From: Nanobdellota archaeon
GTDB taxonomy: Archaea > Nanobdellota > Nanobdellia > Pacearchaeales > GW2011-AR1
Length of the DNA stretch: 13,514 nt
Direction: 5' to 3'
NCBI GenBank assembly: GCA_018901375.1
Contig: JAHIEP010000044.1
Location: 1-13,514, forward strand
The position numbers and the translations under genes were made by a program. Under the pieces are notes generated by a model. It did not search any database, had not been told where the DNA came from, and worked only from the letters and a program-made list of their open reading frames with translations. Of the stretch, positions 5,430-12,636 are shown piece after piece; position 1 is the first letter of the stretch, and each line of letters starts with the position of its first letter.

Positions 5430-6929
5430 TCAAGGAATCAGCCATCTCTTCAACGAAACCGCTTTGTATATCAAAACCACAGCAAAAGAAGACAAATAAC
5501 AAAACCAAGTCGGAACTCTTCTTATCTTCACCAATCTATCATTTTTAAGAAAACCAGACACCTTATTTCCAAATCTTGACGATTGAATCATTACCCACAA
5601 CAACATATACAGATAATGCTTCCTATTAGACATCTTACCAACACTCCTCCAAAACGCAAGGTCAGCCTCGGTATAAGTAAGCATTTTATATTTCGAAGAC
5701 AAATGCCCACTCTTCAAATATTTATTATATAATTCAGACCCCTTAAACAACGACAAAGTAAAAGCCTGCATAAAATAAGGAGAAGGAATCCTCTTAATCA
5801 AATTTATAGTTTCAACAATATCTTTCTCCCTCTCATATTCATTAAATAAAATAAACTGATATCTCACAGTTATCCGATTCCCAAATTTACTCAGTATTCG
5901 CGCAGACCTCAACACGTCCTCATTAGTCTGCTGTCTCTCGTAAATATTCTTATTAATATAATCACTACCACTCTGAACTCCCATCTCTACAACTTTTAGT
6001 CCCGCATCAACAAGATATTTCATTTTAGTTTCCGAGACTGTCGTCGGTGAAACATAGCACATAAAAGGAAGATTAATATGCTTCTTATACAAAGAACAAA
6101 ACAACTTAAGTTCCTCATCACTCCGAAGAGGAAAAACATCGTCGGAAAACCACACAAACCCAGGATTAGCTACCTTAACAGCTACCTTCAACTCTTCTAT
6201 TATTAAATTAATATTTCTCTTCCTAACCCTCCTAAACTTACCACAATAAAGAGTATCTATTGCCTTATTGGAACAATAAGAACACACGAACGGACATCCC
6301 CGACTCCCGTGAAGACAATATGTTCCTCCAGCCCCACTCATCAAAGGATCTCCCCTCGGAATTTTCTTAATCACACCCTCCTCCTTATTCAAATAATAAT
6401 GAGTCGAACTATCAATATCCGGAAGAGGCAGAATATCTAAATCAGCAATTAATTCTCTTGGTTGATTCCTTATTACTTCCCCACCTTTAGACCTCACCCA
6501 CAAATTAGGTACCCTATCTATTGAATTTCCCTTAATCAACTTCTGAGCTAATTCCAAAGTAACATATTCCCCTTCCCCTCTACAAACAATATCAAAATGC
6601 TTAATGCAATCATCAGGATTAATCGTAGGATATATCCCTCCCCAAACCACAGGAATATTCATATCCTTTATATGATTATATATCCATATCGCCAAAGGAC
6701 TATTAACTTGCATATTAGTCGATATACCAACAAAAACAGAATCCTTAACAATCTCTCTTATTGCTTTCAATATTCCCGGAGAATTATACACCTCTTCTGC
6801 ATCTTTCTCATAAGTAAAAAATATAACATTAACATCAAAACCTTCACTCTTCAAAAAAGCGGATATACTTCTAACCCCATGCTGAACAAAACCATCCGTT
6901 GAAATTAAAGTTATTTTTTGCCTTTTCAT
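5430..6929 (-). CDS. B12-binding-domain-type radical SAM enzyme
   Basis: The 499-residue protein has an N-terminal Rossmann-like region of cobalamin-binding type (about 5-130), including VVWGGIYPT at 94-102 and RGEGE at 117-121. The radical SAM core follows, with the CxxxCxxC cluster motif as Cys212, Cys216 and Cys219 (GCPFVCSYC), a GG-type motif at 200-202 and MGVQSGS near 315-321. The C-terminal 80 residues are basic and hydrophobic (YLYMLLWVMIQ; FCYLSSFAVVLIYKAVSL), suggesting membrane association. The usual DxHxxG cobalamin ligand motif is not clear: the N-terminus has DGFVQHGVRS instead. Relatives of this class methylate or modify unreactive carbons, often in lipids or glycans, but the substrate cannot be read from sequence. 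A TATA-like CCTTTAAAAA upstream of the ATG indicates an own promoter and a short leader. It is probably an envelope-modification enzyme by context (inference). Confidence 0.9.
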   Translation of the reverse strand: MKRQKITLISTDGFVQHGVRSISAFLKSEGFDVNVIFFTYEKDAEEVYNSPGILKAIREIVKDSVFVGISTNMQVNSPLAIWIYNHIKDMNIPVVWGGIYPTINPDDCIKHFDIVCRGEGEYVTLELAQKLIKGNSIDRVPNLWVRSKGGEVIRNQPRELIADLDILPLPDIDSSTHYYLNKEEGVIKKIPRGDPLMSGAGGTYCLHGSRGCPFVCSYCSNKAIDTLYCGKFRRVRKRNINLIIEELKVAVKVANPGFVWFSDDVFPLRSDEELKLFCSLYKKHINLPFMCYVSPTTVSETKMKYLVDAGLKVVEMGVQSGSDYINKNIYERQQTNEDVLRSARILSKFGNRITVRYQFILFNEYEREKDIVETINLIKRIPSPYFMQAFTLSLFKGSELYNKYLKSGHLSSKYKMLTYTEADLAFWRSVGKMSNRKHYLYMLLWVMIQSSRFGNKVSGFLKNDRLVKIRRVPTWFCYLSSFAVVLIYKAVSLKRWLIP

Positions 6930-6955
6930 CGTCCTAATCTCTTTAAAAAAATAAT

Positions 6956-6965
6956 CTTTTTAAAG
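6956..6965 (-). promoter_or_regulatory. TATA-like box for the radical SAM gene
   Basis: The minus strand reads CCTTTAAAAA about 31 nt upstream of the ATG at 6929. A second A/T-rich match (TTTTTTAAAG) lies at 6941-6950, so the exact box is uncertain. Confidence 0.4.
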
Positions 6966-7024
6966 GCTCCATCCCAAATTACCTCAACTCTTTTCAAGCC
7001 AAGTCATTCAATCAGCCAATTCAA

Positions 7025-7145
7025 TCTGAAGCAAAGCGCCTCTGAAGCAACGCGCCTCTGAAGCGAAGCTCTGAAGGACCGCAGTCCTCTGAAGAAAAAT
7101 CCCGAAGATTTTTCTCTGAAGCGAAGCTCTAAAGCCGAAGCGCCA
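7025..7145. repeat. TCTGAAG-hairpin array (copy D, longest)
   Basis: TCTGAAG starts at 7025, 7041, 7057, 7070, 7088 and 7115, with TCTAAAG at 7128. The spacers are CAAAGCGCC, CAACGCGCC, CGAAGC, GACCGCAGTCC, a 20-base A/T hairpin (stem GAAAAATC/GATTTTTC around CCGAA), CGAAGC, and CCGAAGCGCC. From CGAAGC onward the order and much of the sequence match copy B, and the core matches copy C. The array lies about 100 bp past the stop of the S-layer gene, beyond its T-rich terminator, and before the promoter of the radical SAM gene. Confidence 0.9.
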
Positions 7146-7183
7146 AACAGCGACGGAGAAATAACATAAATCTCCTCATTGAA

Positions 7184-7230
7184 GAGAAAAAAAAGAAAAA
7201 AAAAGAAAAAAAGAAGGAAAAAATCCTTCA
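7184..7230 (-). terminator. T-rich terminator of the S-layer gene
   Basis: On the minus strand, 15 bases past the TAA stop, the hairpin GAAGGA-TTTTT-TCCTTC (7213-7229) is followed by three long T runs broken by single C residues, down to 7184. Hairpin plus T tracts fits archaeal intrinsic termination, where the T tract is the main signal. It is the clearest terminator in the window. Confidence 0.8.
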
Positions 7231-7244
7231 TAATTTTGGTTTAC

Positions 7245-9752
7245 TTAAGCAACAACTAAACTAGCTTGCGTAGCAGACGTACCTTTGTACTTTGTACCAG
7301 TAGTAGTAGTTATAGGATAATTCAATAAGTAAGTAACAGCTTTCTCAGTGTCTTCCTTATTGTAACCTGCAACTAATAGAGCAGTCTTTCCAGCCCTACT
7401 AAAGGATTGAATCAAAAACTCACCAGCAGCAACATCAGTCTCAGCAGTAAATGCAGCTTCACTATATGCACCACCAAGTAATTCAGCAGCAACGGAGTTG
7501 ATAGCAGAACCACCAACAACTACTAAATTCTTACCTGCAACAGTACCAACAGCACTATCCATAACAGTTACAACACCAGCCTCAACAGTAGTAGCAGCCT
7601 CGCCCTCAGCAAAGAGAACATCAGCATACATCATATCTTTTCCATAAGATAATCCTACGAAATCTTGATTTGTACCACTAGTATCTCTCCATACATATGT
7701 ACCGAAGTTAGTCAACCAACCAATAAGGTTAGTATCGTCCCATGTTTCCGAACTATAACCCGTATCCTCTGTTTGATTAGGGAATAAAGGCGTAGAAGCC
7801 GTAGCATAAGTACCAGTATCATCTACTTCCATAATAATAGCATTCTTTGTAGTTGTCGTAGCCTCAGACTTATCGTCTTCTTCTATGAAAAGAAGGCTAA
7901 CATTTGTGTTAGCAGAATCAGTACTACCATCTTGATCTTTATCAAGCGAAATAGTTACATCAGCAGTCTCATTAGTTGGAGTCCATACCATACTAAATAC
8001 ATAATCTACCTCTCCAGGGGATTCTGTATCAACAGCATCCGTAATGTTAGTTCCTAGAACAACGTTTCCAGTTGGAGTCTCGAATGTAGTTCCATTAGCA
8101 ACACCGTAGATAGTTATACTATCAGTCCAAGCAACTCTTGTATCTTTACCAGAAACAAGTTCTAAGTAAGGATAAACAGCAATTTTACCAGTTGTACTAG
8201 TCTTACTATAATCACTCGAAGTAACAGTTACCTCTGTAGACGAAACATTAGTAATAGTATATGTCTGACCACCAATAGTAGCATCATATCCACTACTAAA
8301 ATCATGGTTATCAAATGTATACGTTGTACCACTTAACAAGTCTTTCATAGCAACGTCGCTGTTCGCAGCAGTAGCTACCATGTTAACTTTCTTCATCTGC
8401 ATAAAGTGATGATTATTTCCACTATTCAAGATGAAATATTCCTCATCGGAAATATTCGCACCCTCATAGAGTTCAATATCATAACCAGCATCATCTTGCG
8501 CAACGTCATTGTAAACCATTGGAAGAGTAGCAGTATTTCCAGCATTGTCAGTCAATACAACTTGTATTTCCCGATTTCCGCCTTTACGCAACTCAAGCTC
8601 AGTTCGACCAGTATCTTTCTCTCCTGAGAAAACAGGACCGTTCTCAACACCATTCATCTTTACGATAACAGTACCGAAAACAGGGTCAACGAAAGATTCT
8701 CCAACTAACAAATGATTCTCGTCATTGTCTTTTGCAACAATACCAATAACCATCTTAGTTAATGCACCGAATATATCTCCAGTAGCAGGTGTAGTTGTAA
8801 TCAAAGTTCCATCAATGGCATCATTGTCAGAACCAGTTGCTACAGCAGAACCAGTTTCAAAAGTTAACTTTCCAGAACCAATCTGAACTTCAGCATATCC
8901 TTCTCCACTGTCACCAGTTCGGAAAACAGTCTTAGTATAAACATCAACGCCACCAACAGATTTTGTCTGTCCTTGCGTAAATGTCTTTGTATCTCCATTA
9001 ACACTAATACTAGCTTGCGTAGTTGAAGCAGAACTTAAACCAAGTAGAGCAACATCATAAGAGATTCCCTCAACAACAAGTGTCGTAGATTCTCCAACAT
9101 TAATGATTGCACCTTCAGAGCCACCAAGTAATACAAGAGTATCAGCATCAGTAGCAGTACCAACAGTATATGTTTTTCCGAAGATAGTAATATCCTCACC
9201 CTCAGAAGCACTCGCCGAAAGATTTACTGCTTTGTTAAAAGTAACAGTCAAATTGTAAATAGCATTAGCAGTATTAGAAGATAATTCCAAAGCTAAAGCA
9301 GGATCACTCAAATCGTTATCCGAATTAGTAAATGCAAATCTATTACTCGTACTAACACCAATTGCAATGGTTTGCTCAAAATCATAAGCAGTACCATCAT
9401 CATTAGCAAACGAACCGTCAGCTAAAACTGTAGGTAAACCACTTTTAGTTAAAGTTTGAATATTCTCATTAAGTTCATCATTCAAATATAAAAGATCAGA
9501 CCCACTAGCTAAATCAACAGATTCGCCAGTAATTGATCCAGTAGATACCACTCCTGCAGCACTCGCATCTAAGTTAGACGCAATAGAAGCAGCAGCAACA
9601 TTATCAGATGGAGCAGCACTAGCACCAACAACGATAGCAGTATTACTTGTAAATGGAGCAGGGTAAGCAGCCGCAGCCGCAGAACCAACAGTCATTCCAA
9701 TTAAAGCAGCACTTCCTAAAATCGTAATAGCTTTTCTAAATATTTTTTTCAT
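7245..9752 (-). CDS. Main S-layer protein
   Basis: The 835-residue protein has a signal peptide (hydrophobic core about 10-24, AAAA cleavage region) followed by AYPAPFTSNTAIVVGASAAPSD, characteristic of the N-terminal S-layer domain known from methanogens and DPANN archaea. The C-terminal part (about 715-800) has the matching S-layer C-domain pattern: GKNLVVVGGSAINSVAAELL, then GKTALLVAGYNKEDTEKAVTYLLN. The middle is Ser/Thr/Asp-rich and beta-like. The protein has no cysteine, unlike the Cys-rich proteins nearby. It forms the paracrystalline cell surface layer. Gene features fit very high expression: a strong Shine-Dalgarno (AAAGGAGG), a long structured leader, two candidate TATA boxes, and a strong terminator. 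The final residues after YKGTSATQ show no obvious sorting signal, so it is probably not an archaeosortase substrate. Confidence 0.92.
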   Translation of the reverse strand: MKKIFRKAITILGSAALIGMTVGSAAAAAYPAPFTSNTAIVVGASAAPSDNVAAASIASNLDASAAGVVSTGSITGESVDLASGSDLLYLNDELNENIQTLTKSGLPTVLADGSFANDDGTAYDFEQTIAIGVSTSNRFAFTNSDNDLSDPALALELSSNTANAIYNLTVTFNKAVNLSASASEGEDITIFGKTYTVGTATDADTLVLLGGSEGAIINVGESTTLVVEGISYDVALLGLSSASTTQASISVNGDTKTFTQGQTKSVGGVDVYTKTVFRTGDSGEGYAEVQIGSGKLTFETGSAVATGSDNDAIDGTLITTTPATGDIFGALTKMVIGIVAKDNDENHLLVGESFVDPVFGTVIVKMNGVENGPVFSGEKDTGRTELELRKGGNREIQVVLTDNAGNTATLPMVYNDVAQDDAGYDIELYEGANISDEEYFILNSGNNHHFMQMKKVNMVATAANSDVAMKDLLSGTTYTFDNHDFSSGYDATIGGQTYTITNVSSTEVTVTSSDYSKTSTTGKIAVYPYLELVSGKDTRVAWTDSITIYGVANGTTFETPTGNVVLGTNITDAVDTESPGEVDYVFSMVWTPTNETADVTISLDKDQDGSTDSANTNVSLLFIEEDDKSEATTTTKNAIIMEVDDTGTYATASTPLFPNQTEDTGYSSETWDDTNLIGWLTNFGTYVWRDTSGTNQDFVGLSYGKDMMYADVLFAEGEAATTVEAGVVTVMDSAVGTVAGKNLVVVGGSAINSVAAELLGGAYSEAAFTAETDVAAGEFLIQSFSRAGKTALLVAGYNKEDTEKAVTYLLNYPITTTTGTKYKGTSATQASLVVA

Positions 9753-9758
9753 TATTTT

Positions 9759-9769
9759 AAACCTCCTTT
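9759..9769 (-). promoter_or_regulatory. Strong ribosome binding site of the S-layer gene
   Basis: The minus strand reads AAAGGAGGTTT, with GGAGG about 9 nt before the ATG at 9752. It is the only strong Shine-Dalgarno next to a confident gene start here; most other genes look leaderless or overlap the previous gene. Confidence 0.85.
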
Positions 9770-9788
9770 CAGCACTATTATTTCAGCC

Positions 9789-9936
9789 GCCTTTTTCAAG
9801 GCCGTGGAAAACCACGTTCAACATTTCTAATAGCCTGGCAGGAAAAACTTTTGCTCTTGACAATAATTTTTTATTGCAACGAAAATAAATTTTCGAAGAG
9901 TAAAAGTTTTTGCTTATAACTAGGGAGCGTTATAAG
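9789..9936 (-). promoter_or_regulatory. Structured 5' leader of the S-layer mRNA
   Basis: As minus-strand RNA this region folds into several perfect helices. From the ribosome binding site outward they are: GCCTT-GAAA-AAGGC (9789-9802, a GNRA tetraloop); CGUGG-UUUU-CCACG (9803-9816), directly adjoining; and a long stem pairing 9843-9858 with 9896-9911 (15 of 16 pairs). The long stem encloses two further hairpins at 9861-9876 (CAATAA/TTATTG) and 9880-9895 (CGAAAAT/ATTTTCG), which makes a three-way junction. An 8-bp stem, CTTATAAC/GTTATAAG (9913-9936), follows. The GNRA loop appears only in the minus-strand sense, supporting function as RNA of the S-layer transcript. It could stabilise the mRNA or control translation. 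I do not recognise it as a known riboswitch class. Confidence 0.65.
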
Positions 9937-9965
9937 TTGTCATCACTAGGGTCCCTATATGAACA

Positions 9966-9996
9966 CTGACTAGTCAGCATTATTGATAAACAATAA
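9966..9996. promoter_or_regulatory. Perfect 12-bp palindrome plus 6-bp hairpin upstream of the S-layer gene
   Basis: CTGACTAGTCAG (9966-9977) is a perfect palindrome. Three bases later comes TTATTG-loop-CAATAA (9980-9996). ACTAG also occurs at 9919, 9945 and 9969, a spacing of 26 and 24 bp, which puts them roughly on one helix face every 2.5 turns. This looks like an operator region, perhaps for the divergent winged-helix protein, but it may instead be part of the structured leader. Confidence 0.4.
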
Positions 9997-10022
9997 CGCA
10001 CAAATACAATACCCATTTTCCC

Positions 10023-10030
10023 TATATAAA
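10023..10030 (-). promoter_or_regulatory. Proximal TATA box of the S-layer gene
   Basis: The minus strand reads TTTATATA inside GCTTTATATAGG. Transcription from here would start near 10000 and give a leader of about 250 nt. Confidence 0.5.
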
Positions 10031-10085
10031 GCTTGTCATTATAATTCTCCAAAACCTCCTCGAAAACGCCGATTTTAAAGGGTTT

Positions 10086-10094
10086 ATTTATAAA
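10086..10094 (-). promoter_or_regulatory. Distal TATA box of the S-layer gene
   Basis: The minus strand reads TTTATAAAT after a C, a near-ideal archaeal box. Transcription would start near 10062 and give a leader of about 310 nt. A GGAGG (near 10053) and a five-codon reading frame (MTSFI, ATG at about 10038) lie in the leader it would produce. Confidence 0.55.
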
Positions 10095-10128
10095 GTTTTT
10101 GTTGTCACGAAAAAAAACAGCAAAAATT

Positions 10129-10162
10129 CCACTACCCACTACCCACTACCCACTACCCACTA
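10129..10162. repeat. CCCACTA heptamer tandem repeat
   Basis: ACTACCC is repeated four times with a partial ACTA (10131-10162), preceded by CC. The unit length is seven, as in the CCGANNN elements, but no adjoining hairpin is evident. It lies between the divergent promoters of the S-layer gene and the winged-helix gene. Confidence 0.85.
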
Positions 10163-10206
10163 GAATATATAGGGTATAAAATCACATATATATAGAAAAC
10201 ATAAAA

Positions 10207-10215
10207 CTTATATAT
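10207..10215 (+). promoter_or_regulatory. TATA box for the winged-helix gene
   Basis: CTTATATAT lies 27-35 nt before the ATG at 10242, giving a leaderless or nearly leaderless mRNA. Confidence 0.6.
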
Positions 10216-10241
10216 CTAAACAAACTTACCACATATAAGAA

Positions 10242-10598
10242 ATGGCGCCAAAAAAGAAGACAAAAATAAGATATGTAGACGTAAATGTAAATAAAGGAAA
10301 CTTTGTTTCAAAGCTAATAGGCGAAAAAAAATCCCACGACTTTTCAGACATAAAACTTTTAAGAAGCATTCTCAGCAACGAGAAAGCCAGAATCCTCCAT
10401 GCCCTAAAATCCAAAAATCCAAAATCAATCTATGCCCTAGCCAAACTCCTAGGCAGAGATTTCAAATCCGTAAGAGAAGACATAAAAGTTTTAGACAGAT
10501 TCGGATTCATAGAATTTCATGCCGAAAAAACAGGAAAGAGAGAATCCCTAATGCCAGTCCTAGCGATAGACAGACTCCAAATAATAATCGACATATAA
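10242..10598 (+). CDS. Winged-helix DNA-binding protein (COG4190/HVO_A0114-like)
   Basis: The 118-residue cytoplasmic protein has a basic N-terminus (MAPKKKTKIR). Its helix-turn-helix core runs at about 46-93: NEKARILHALKSKNPKSIYALAKLLGRDFKSV is the first helices and turn, and REDIKVLDRFGFIEF is the recognition helix plus the first wing strand. The ALAKLLGRD..SV..D...L pattern is typical of archaeal predicted transcription regulators of this group. The tail (SLMPVLAIDRLQIIID) forms the last strands. It is divergent from the S-layer gene across a 490-bp region with palindromes, so it may regulate that gene or itself (inference). Its TAA stop directly abuts the stop of the convergent pilin-like operon (TGA at 10599-10601 on the other strand), with no intergenic base. 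Confidence 0.85.
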   Translation: MAPKKKTKIRYVDVNVNKGNFVSKLIGEKKSHDFSDIKLLRSILSNEKARILHALKSKNPKSIYALAKLLGRDFKSVREDIKVLDRFGFIEFHAEKTGKRESLMPVLAIDRLQIIIDI

Positions 10599-11117
10599 TC
10601 AAACCCCACAAATTTTCATTCTAACAATCAAGTCACTATCCCTACTAAACACGATGCTCCTCTGCGCCGAACTAATACTTCCAGTACAATTCCCCTCGAC
10701 AATCTGCAAAAGTCTCTTACCATCCACAGAGGGTACTTGCGGAGGCGTGCCATCCTTAACGAAAAAATCAAGCTGATAAGCATCAATCGAAGCCTCACTC
10801 GCCATCATACTCCAAAGCACATCCCTCAAACTTTCATTCAAATAATCACACGCATCCACGCCCAAATTTTTACATCTGTCCCCAGAATTACAACTCTTAA
10901 ACAATTCCTCAAAGTCGGCATAATCCGGCTCATAAACAATCGCACATTCAGTCGTATGTTTCATAACCGCATCCAAAATATTAGTCACTTTAGAACTACT
11001 TTCAATAACATCAGAACCCCGAAGAGAAATCACCAAAAAAACCATCAACCCAATCACGACAAGCACAACTATCAAAACAAACCCGACTATCTCCTGCTGT
11101 GCTTTTTTATTTATCAT
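10599..11117 (-). CDS. Pilin-like membrane-anchored protein, fourth gene of the operon
   Basis: From the ATG at 11117 the product is 172 residues: MINKKAQQEIVGF followed by a long hydrophobic helix (about 12-33). NKKA-QQE before the helix resembles an archaeal type IV prepilin (class III) cleavage site, with cutting expected between A and Q. The exterior domain has six cysteines. No adhesin or enzyme motif is recognised. The ATG overlaps the stop of the previous gene by four bases (ATGA), which fixes this start; the longer upstream frame (to 11189) only overlaps the previous gene. All four genes of this operon share the motif K-(K/R/A)-(G/A)-Q before the helix. The protein is thus a candidate minor pilin or pseudopilin of an archaeal appendage, but homology is not proven. 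Confidence 0.75.
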   Translation of the reverse strand: MINKKAQQEIVGFVLIVVLVVIGLMVFLVISLRGSDVIESSSKVTNILDAVMKHTTECAIVYEPDYADFEELFKSCNSGDRCKNLGVDACDYLNESLRDVLWSMMASEASIDAYQLDFFVKDGTPPQVPSVDGKRLLQIVEGNCTGSISSAQRSIVFSRDSDLIVRMKICGV

Positions 11118-11668
11118 TCTATCAACCTCATTCCAACTTCCAACTTCCCAACCTCGCATACATCGAAGTCGCCCTCGACCTTCTCGCAAACCGAAACAAA
11201 AGCCGAATGAGTTTCAACCCCTTTCTGCCCGTTGTTATAAATCTCATAATAATTACAATCAGTCCCAGGACATTTCCTCATCCCATCTGGCGTCGGGTAA
11301 AGAAGATAAACCCCAATCGAAGCCACCGGCCAAAACGAATCATAATCACGACTAAAATTTCCAGACATAATTCTCAACTTATCTTTATCAATAGTCATAG
11401 ATTCACCCGACCCATAATTCAACTCAGACATATCAGCAATAGTCCCCAAAGAAGAAATCGCCTGGTCCCTATTCAACTGCTCCGCCCCACTCCTTATATC
11501 CTTAAGCGAAATCATCAAAAAAAACAACCCAACCAAAATAAAAAAGAAAAACACAGCCACAATCATAAACATCATCTGCATAATCTTCATCTGCCCAGCT
11601 TTCCCTCTCCTTCCGACACCCGACAACCGACAACCGACAACCGAAAAAACTTCGTTTTTTCTTACCAT
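11114..11668 (-). CDS. Pilin-like membrane-anchored protein with repeat-derived N-terminus, third gene
   Basis: From the ATG at 11668 the product is 184 residues. The helix (MMFMIVAVFFFFILVGLFFLMI, about 33-54) is preceded by GKAGQMKIMQ, the same K-x-G-Q motif as in its neighbours. The first 22 residues (MVRKNEVFSVVGCRLSGVG) are encoded entirely by a hairpin plus tandem heptamers at 11613-11660. The ancestral gene therefore probably began close to the KAGQ motif. Alternative starts are the GTG at 11677 and the ATG at 11590, the latter with GGAGAGG upstream but losing KAGQ. The start overlaps the previous gene's TAA (11662-11664). The exterior domain has three cysteines and motifs GVYLLYPTPDG and YYEIYNNGQKGVE. 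Function is unknown; it acts in the cell envelope. Confidence 0.7.
   Translation of the reverse strand: MVRKNEVFSVVGCRLSGVGRRGKAGQMKIMQMMFMIVAVFFFFILVGLFFLMISLKDIRSGAEQLNRDQAISSLGTIADMSELNYGSGESMTIDKDKLRIMSGNFSRDYDSFWPVASIGVYLLYPTPDGMRKCPGTDCNYYEIYNNGQKGVETHSAFVSVCEKVEGDFDVCEVGKLEVGMRLIE
11613..11660 (-). repeat. CCGACAA heptamer plus hairpin element at a gene start
   Basis: CCGACAC, three CCGACAA and CCGA (11613-11644) run straight into AAAAAAC-TTC-GTTTTTT (11644-11660), a perfect 7-bp stem. On the minus strand the hairpin has a GAA loop closed by C-G, and the heptamers follow it. It covers the first codons of the gene at 11114-11668 and ends 2 bp from the stop of the gene before. Confidence 0.9.
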
Positions 11669-12636
11669 AGCCCACACAACTCCCGATTATTTTTTTTATC
11701 CATACTTTCAGCCGCAACTCTCAACGACATCAAATCCTCAGACCCAGCCCCCGTAAGCATTCCACTCCAAACATTCAAATCCCCGCCCAAATCACTCCCA
11801 CAGCCTCGAGAATCCATCAAATCAGCCTTGCTGCCAAACTCCTCAGCTATCTTCCCAGCTCGATACATCAGCCGTTTAACATTACAATCATAAACATCAG
11901 CGTCGGAAAAAATAGCCCCGTACATTAACCCTCCAACATATTTCAAATCATCCCGACCTTTAACAACAGTCCCCTCATCAAAAACCGAATCGCATCCAGA
12001 CATACAAGAACCATAAACAATAACATCACAACCACTACCCCCACCAAAACAGACCCTAACAGCGTCGCTATTTGAACAGTTATCTATCTCAATATTCGGA
12101 ATATTCAATCCAACAATCTCATCTCCAACATCTTCAGGCACATTCACAAAACAATAATCATCACTAGTCAAAAATATCAAATCAGAGACCTCATAAGGAA
12201 AATTAAACGGCTTAGAAAAAACATAATAATCCTTGCCCGAACTAACCTCTGGAGAAAAAATATATTTATTCCTAATCGAAGTCGCCCCTCCGCCAGACTT
12301 CCACTCTTCACCAATATCAGAACGAGTCGCCACCGAAATATCATTCTTCCCAAAACCTTGTCCCGTTCGATCTTCGCTATCTAACTGGGATCCATCAAAA
12401 CAAATATTATTTATCCGAGTCTCCTGCCTAAACGAAATCCTCCCAAAACTACCGTCGGCAAACCCAGCCTGCAACGGGTCAGTAATTATCGAAATACTTT
12501 TAGCAACCTCCGTATCGCTCTGAAACCTCATCGTATCCCCAGCCTGCGTAGCCCCATAAATCGCTAAAGCCAAAATCGCCCCACCAGCAACAAGAGCAAA
12601 TATCCAAACAAAATTAAACTGTCCCTTCTTCATCAT
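11662..12636 (-). CDS. Pilin-like cysteine-rich surface protein, second gene of the operon
   Basis: The largest member has 324 residues (323 from the second Met at 12633). MKKGQFNFVWIFALVAGGAILALAIYG is a K-K-G-Q motif directly followed by a hydrophobic helix, resembling a class III (type IV pilin-like) signal. The exterior domain has ten cysteines (for example RVCFGGGSGC, YGSCMSGCDS, RGCGSD, and ELCGLW at the very C-terminus), which suggests a disulfide-stabilised fold. The stop of the first gene and this ATG overlap as ATGA, indicating translational coupling. I do not recognise a functional domain; no sorting signal or second membrane helix is visible. By position and size it could be the main tip or adhesive component of a surface structure, which is inference only. 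Confidence 0.78.
   Translation of the reverse strand: MMKKGQFNFVWIFALVAGGAILALAIYGATQAGDTMRFQSDTEVAKSISIITDPLQAGFADGSFGRISFRQETRINNICFDGSQLDSEDRTGQGFGKNDISVATRSDIGEEWKSGGGATSIRNKYIFSPEVSSGKDYYVFSKPFNFPYEVSDLIFLTSDDYCFVNVPEDVGDEIVGLNIPNIEIDNCSNSDAVRVCFGGGSGCDVIVYGSCMSGCDSVFDEGTVVKGRDDLKYVGGLMYGAIFSDADVYDCNVKRLMYRAGKIAEEFGSKADLMDSRGCGSDLGGDLNVWSGMLTGAGSEDLMSLRVAAESMDKKNNRELCGLW

Noticed and set aside
7004..7231. 75-codon minus-strand reading frame across the hairpin array and terminator
   Set aside because: Its sequence is just the array and the T-rich tract translated. It has no plausible start context and an unnatural composition.
9930..10139. 69-codon minus-strand reading frame upstream of the S-layer gene
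   Set aside because: It starts with GTG inside the heptamer repeat, upstream of both promoters, and covers palindromes of the leader. A 28-codon internal ATG version has no ribosome binding site.
11118..11189. Extra 24-residue N-terminus of the fourth pilin-like protein
   Set aside because: It only overlaps the end of the previous gene, while the ATG at 11117 gives a typical ATGA coupling and a prepilin-like start.
11099..11893. 264-codon plus-strand reading frame opposite the pilin-like genes
   Set aside because: It is the antisense shadow of overlapping genes with clear membrane helices, and its His/Pro/Asn-rich product has no domain pattern.
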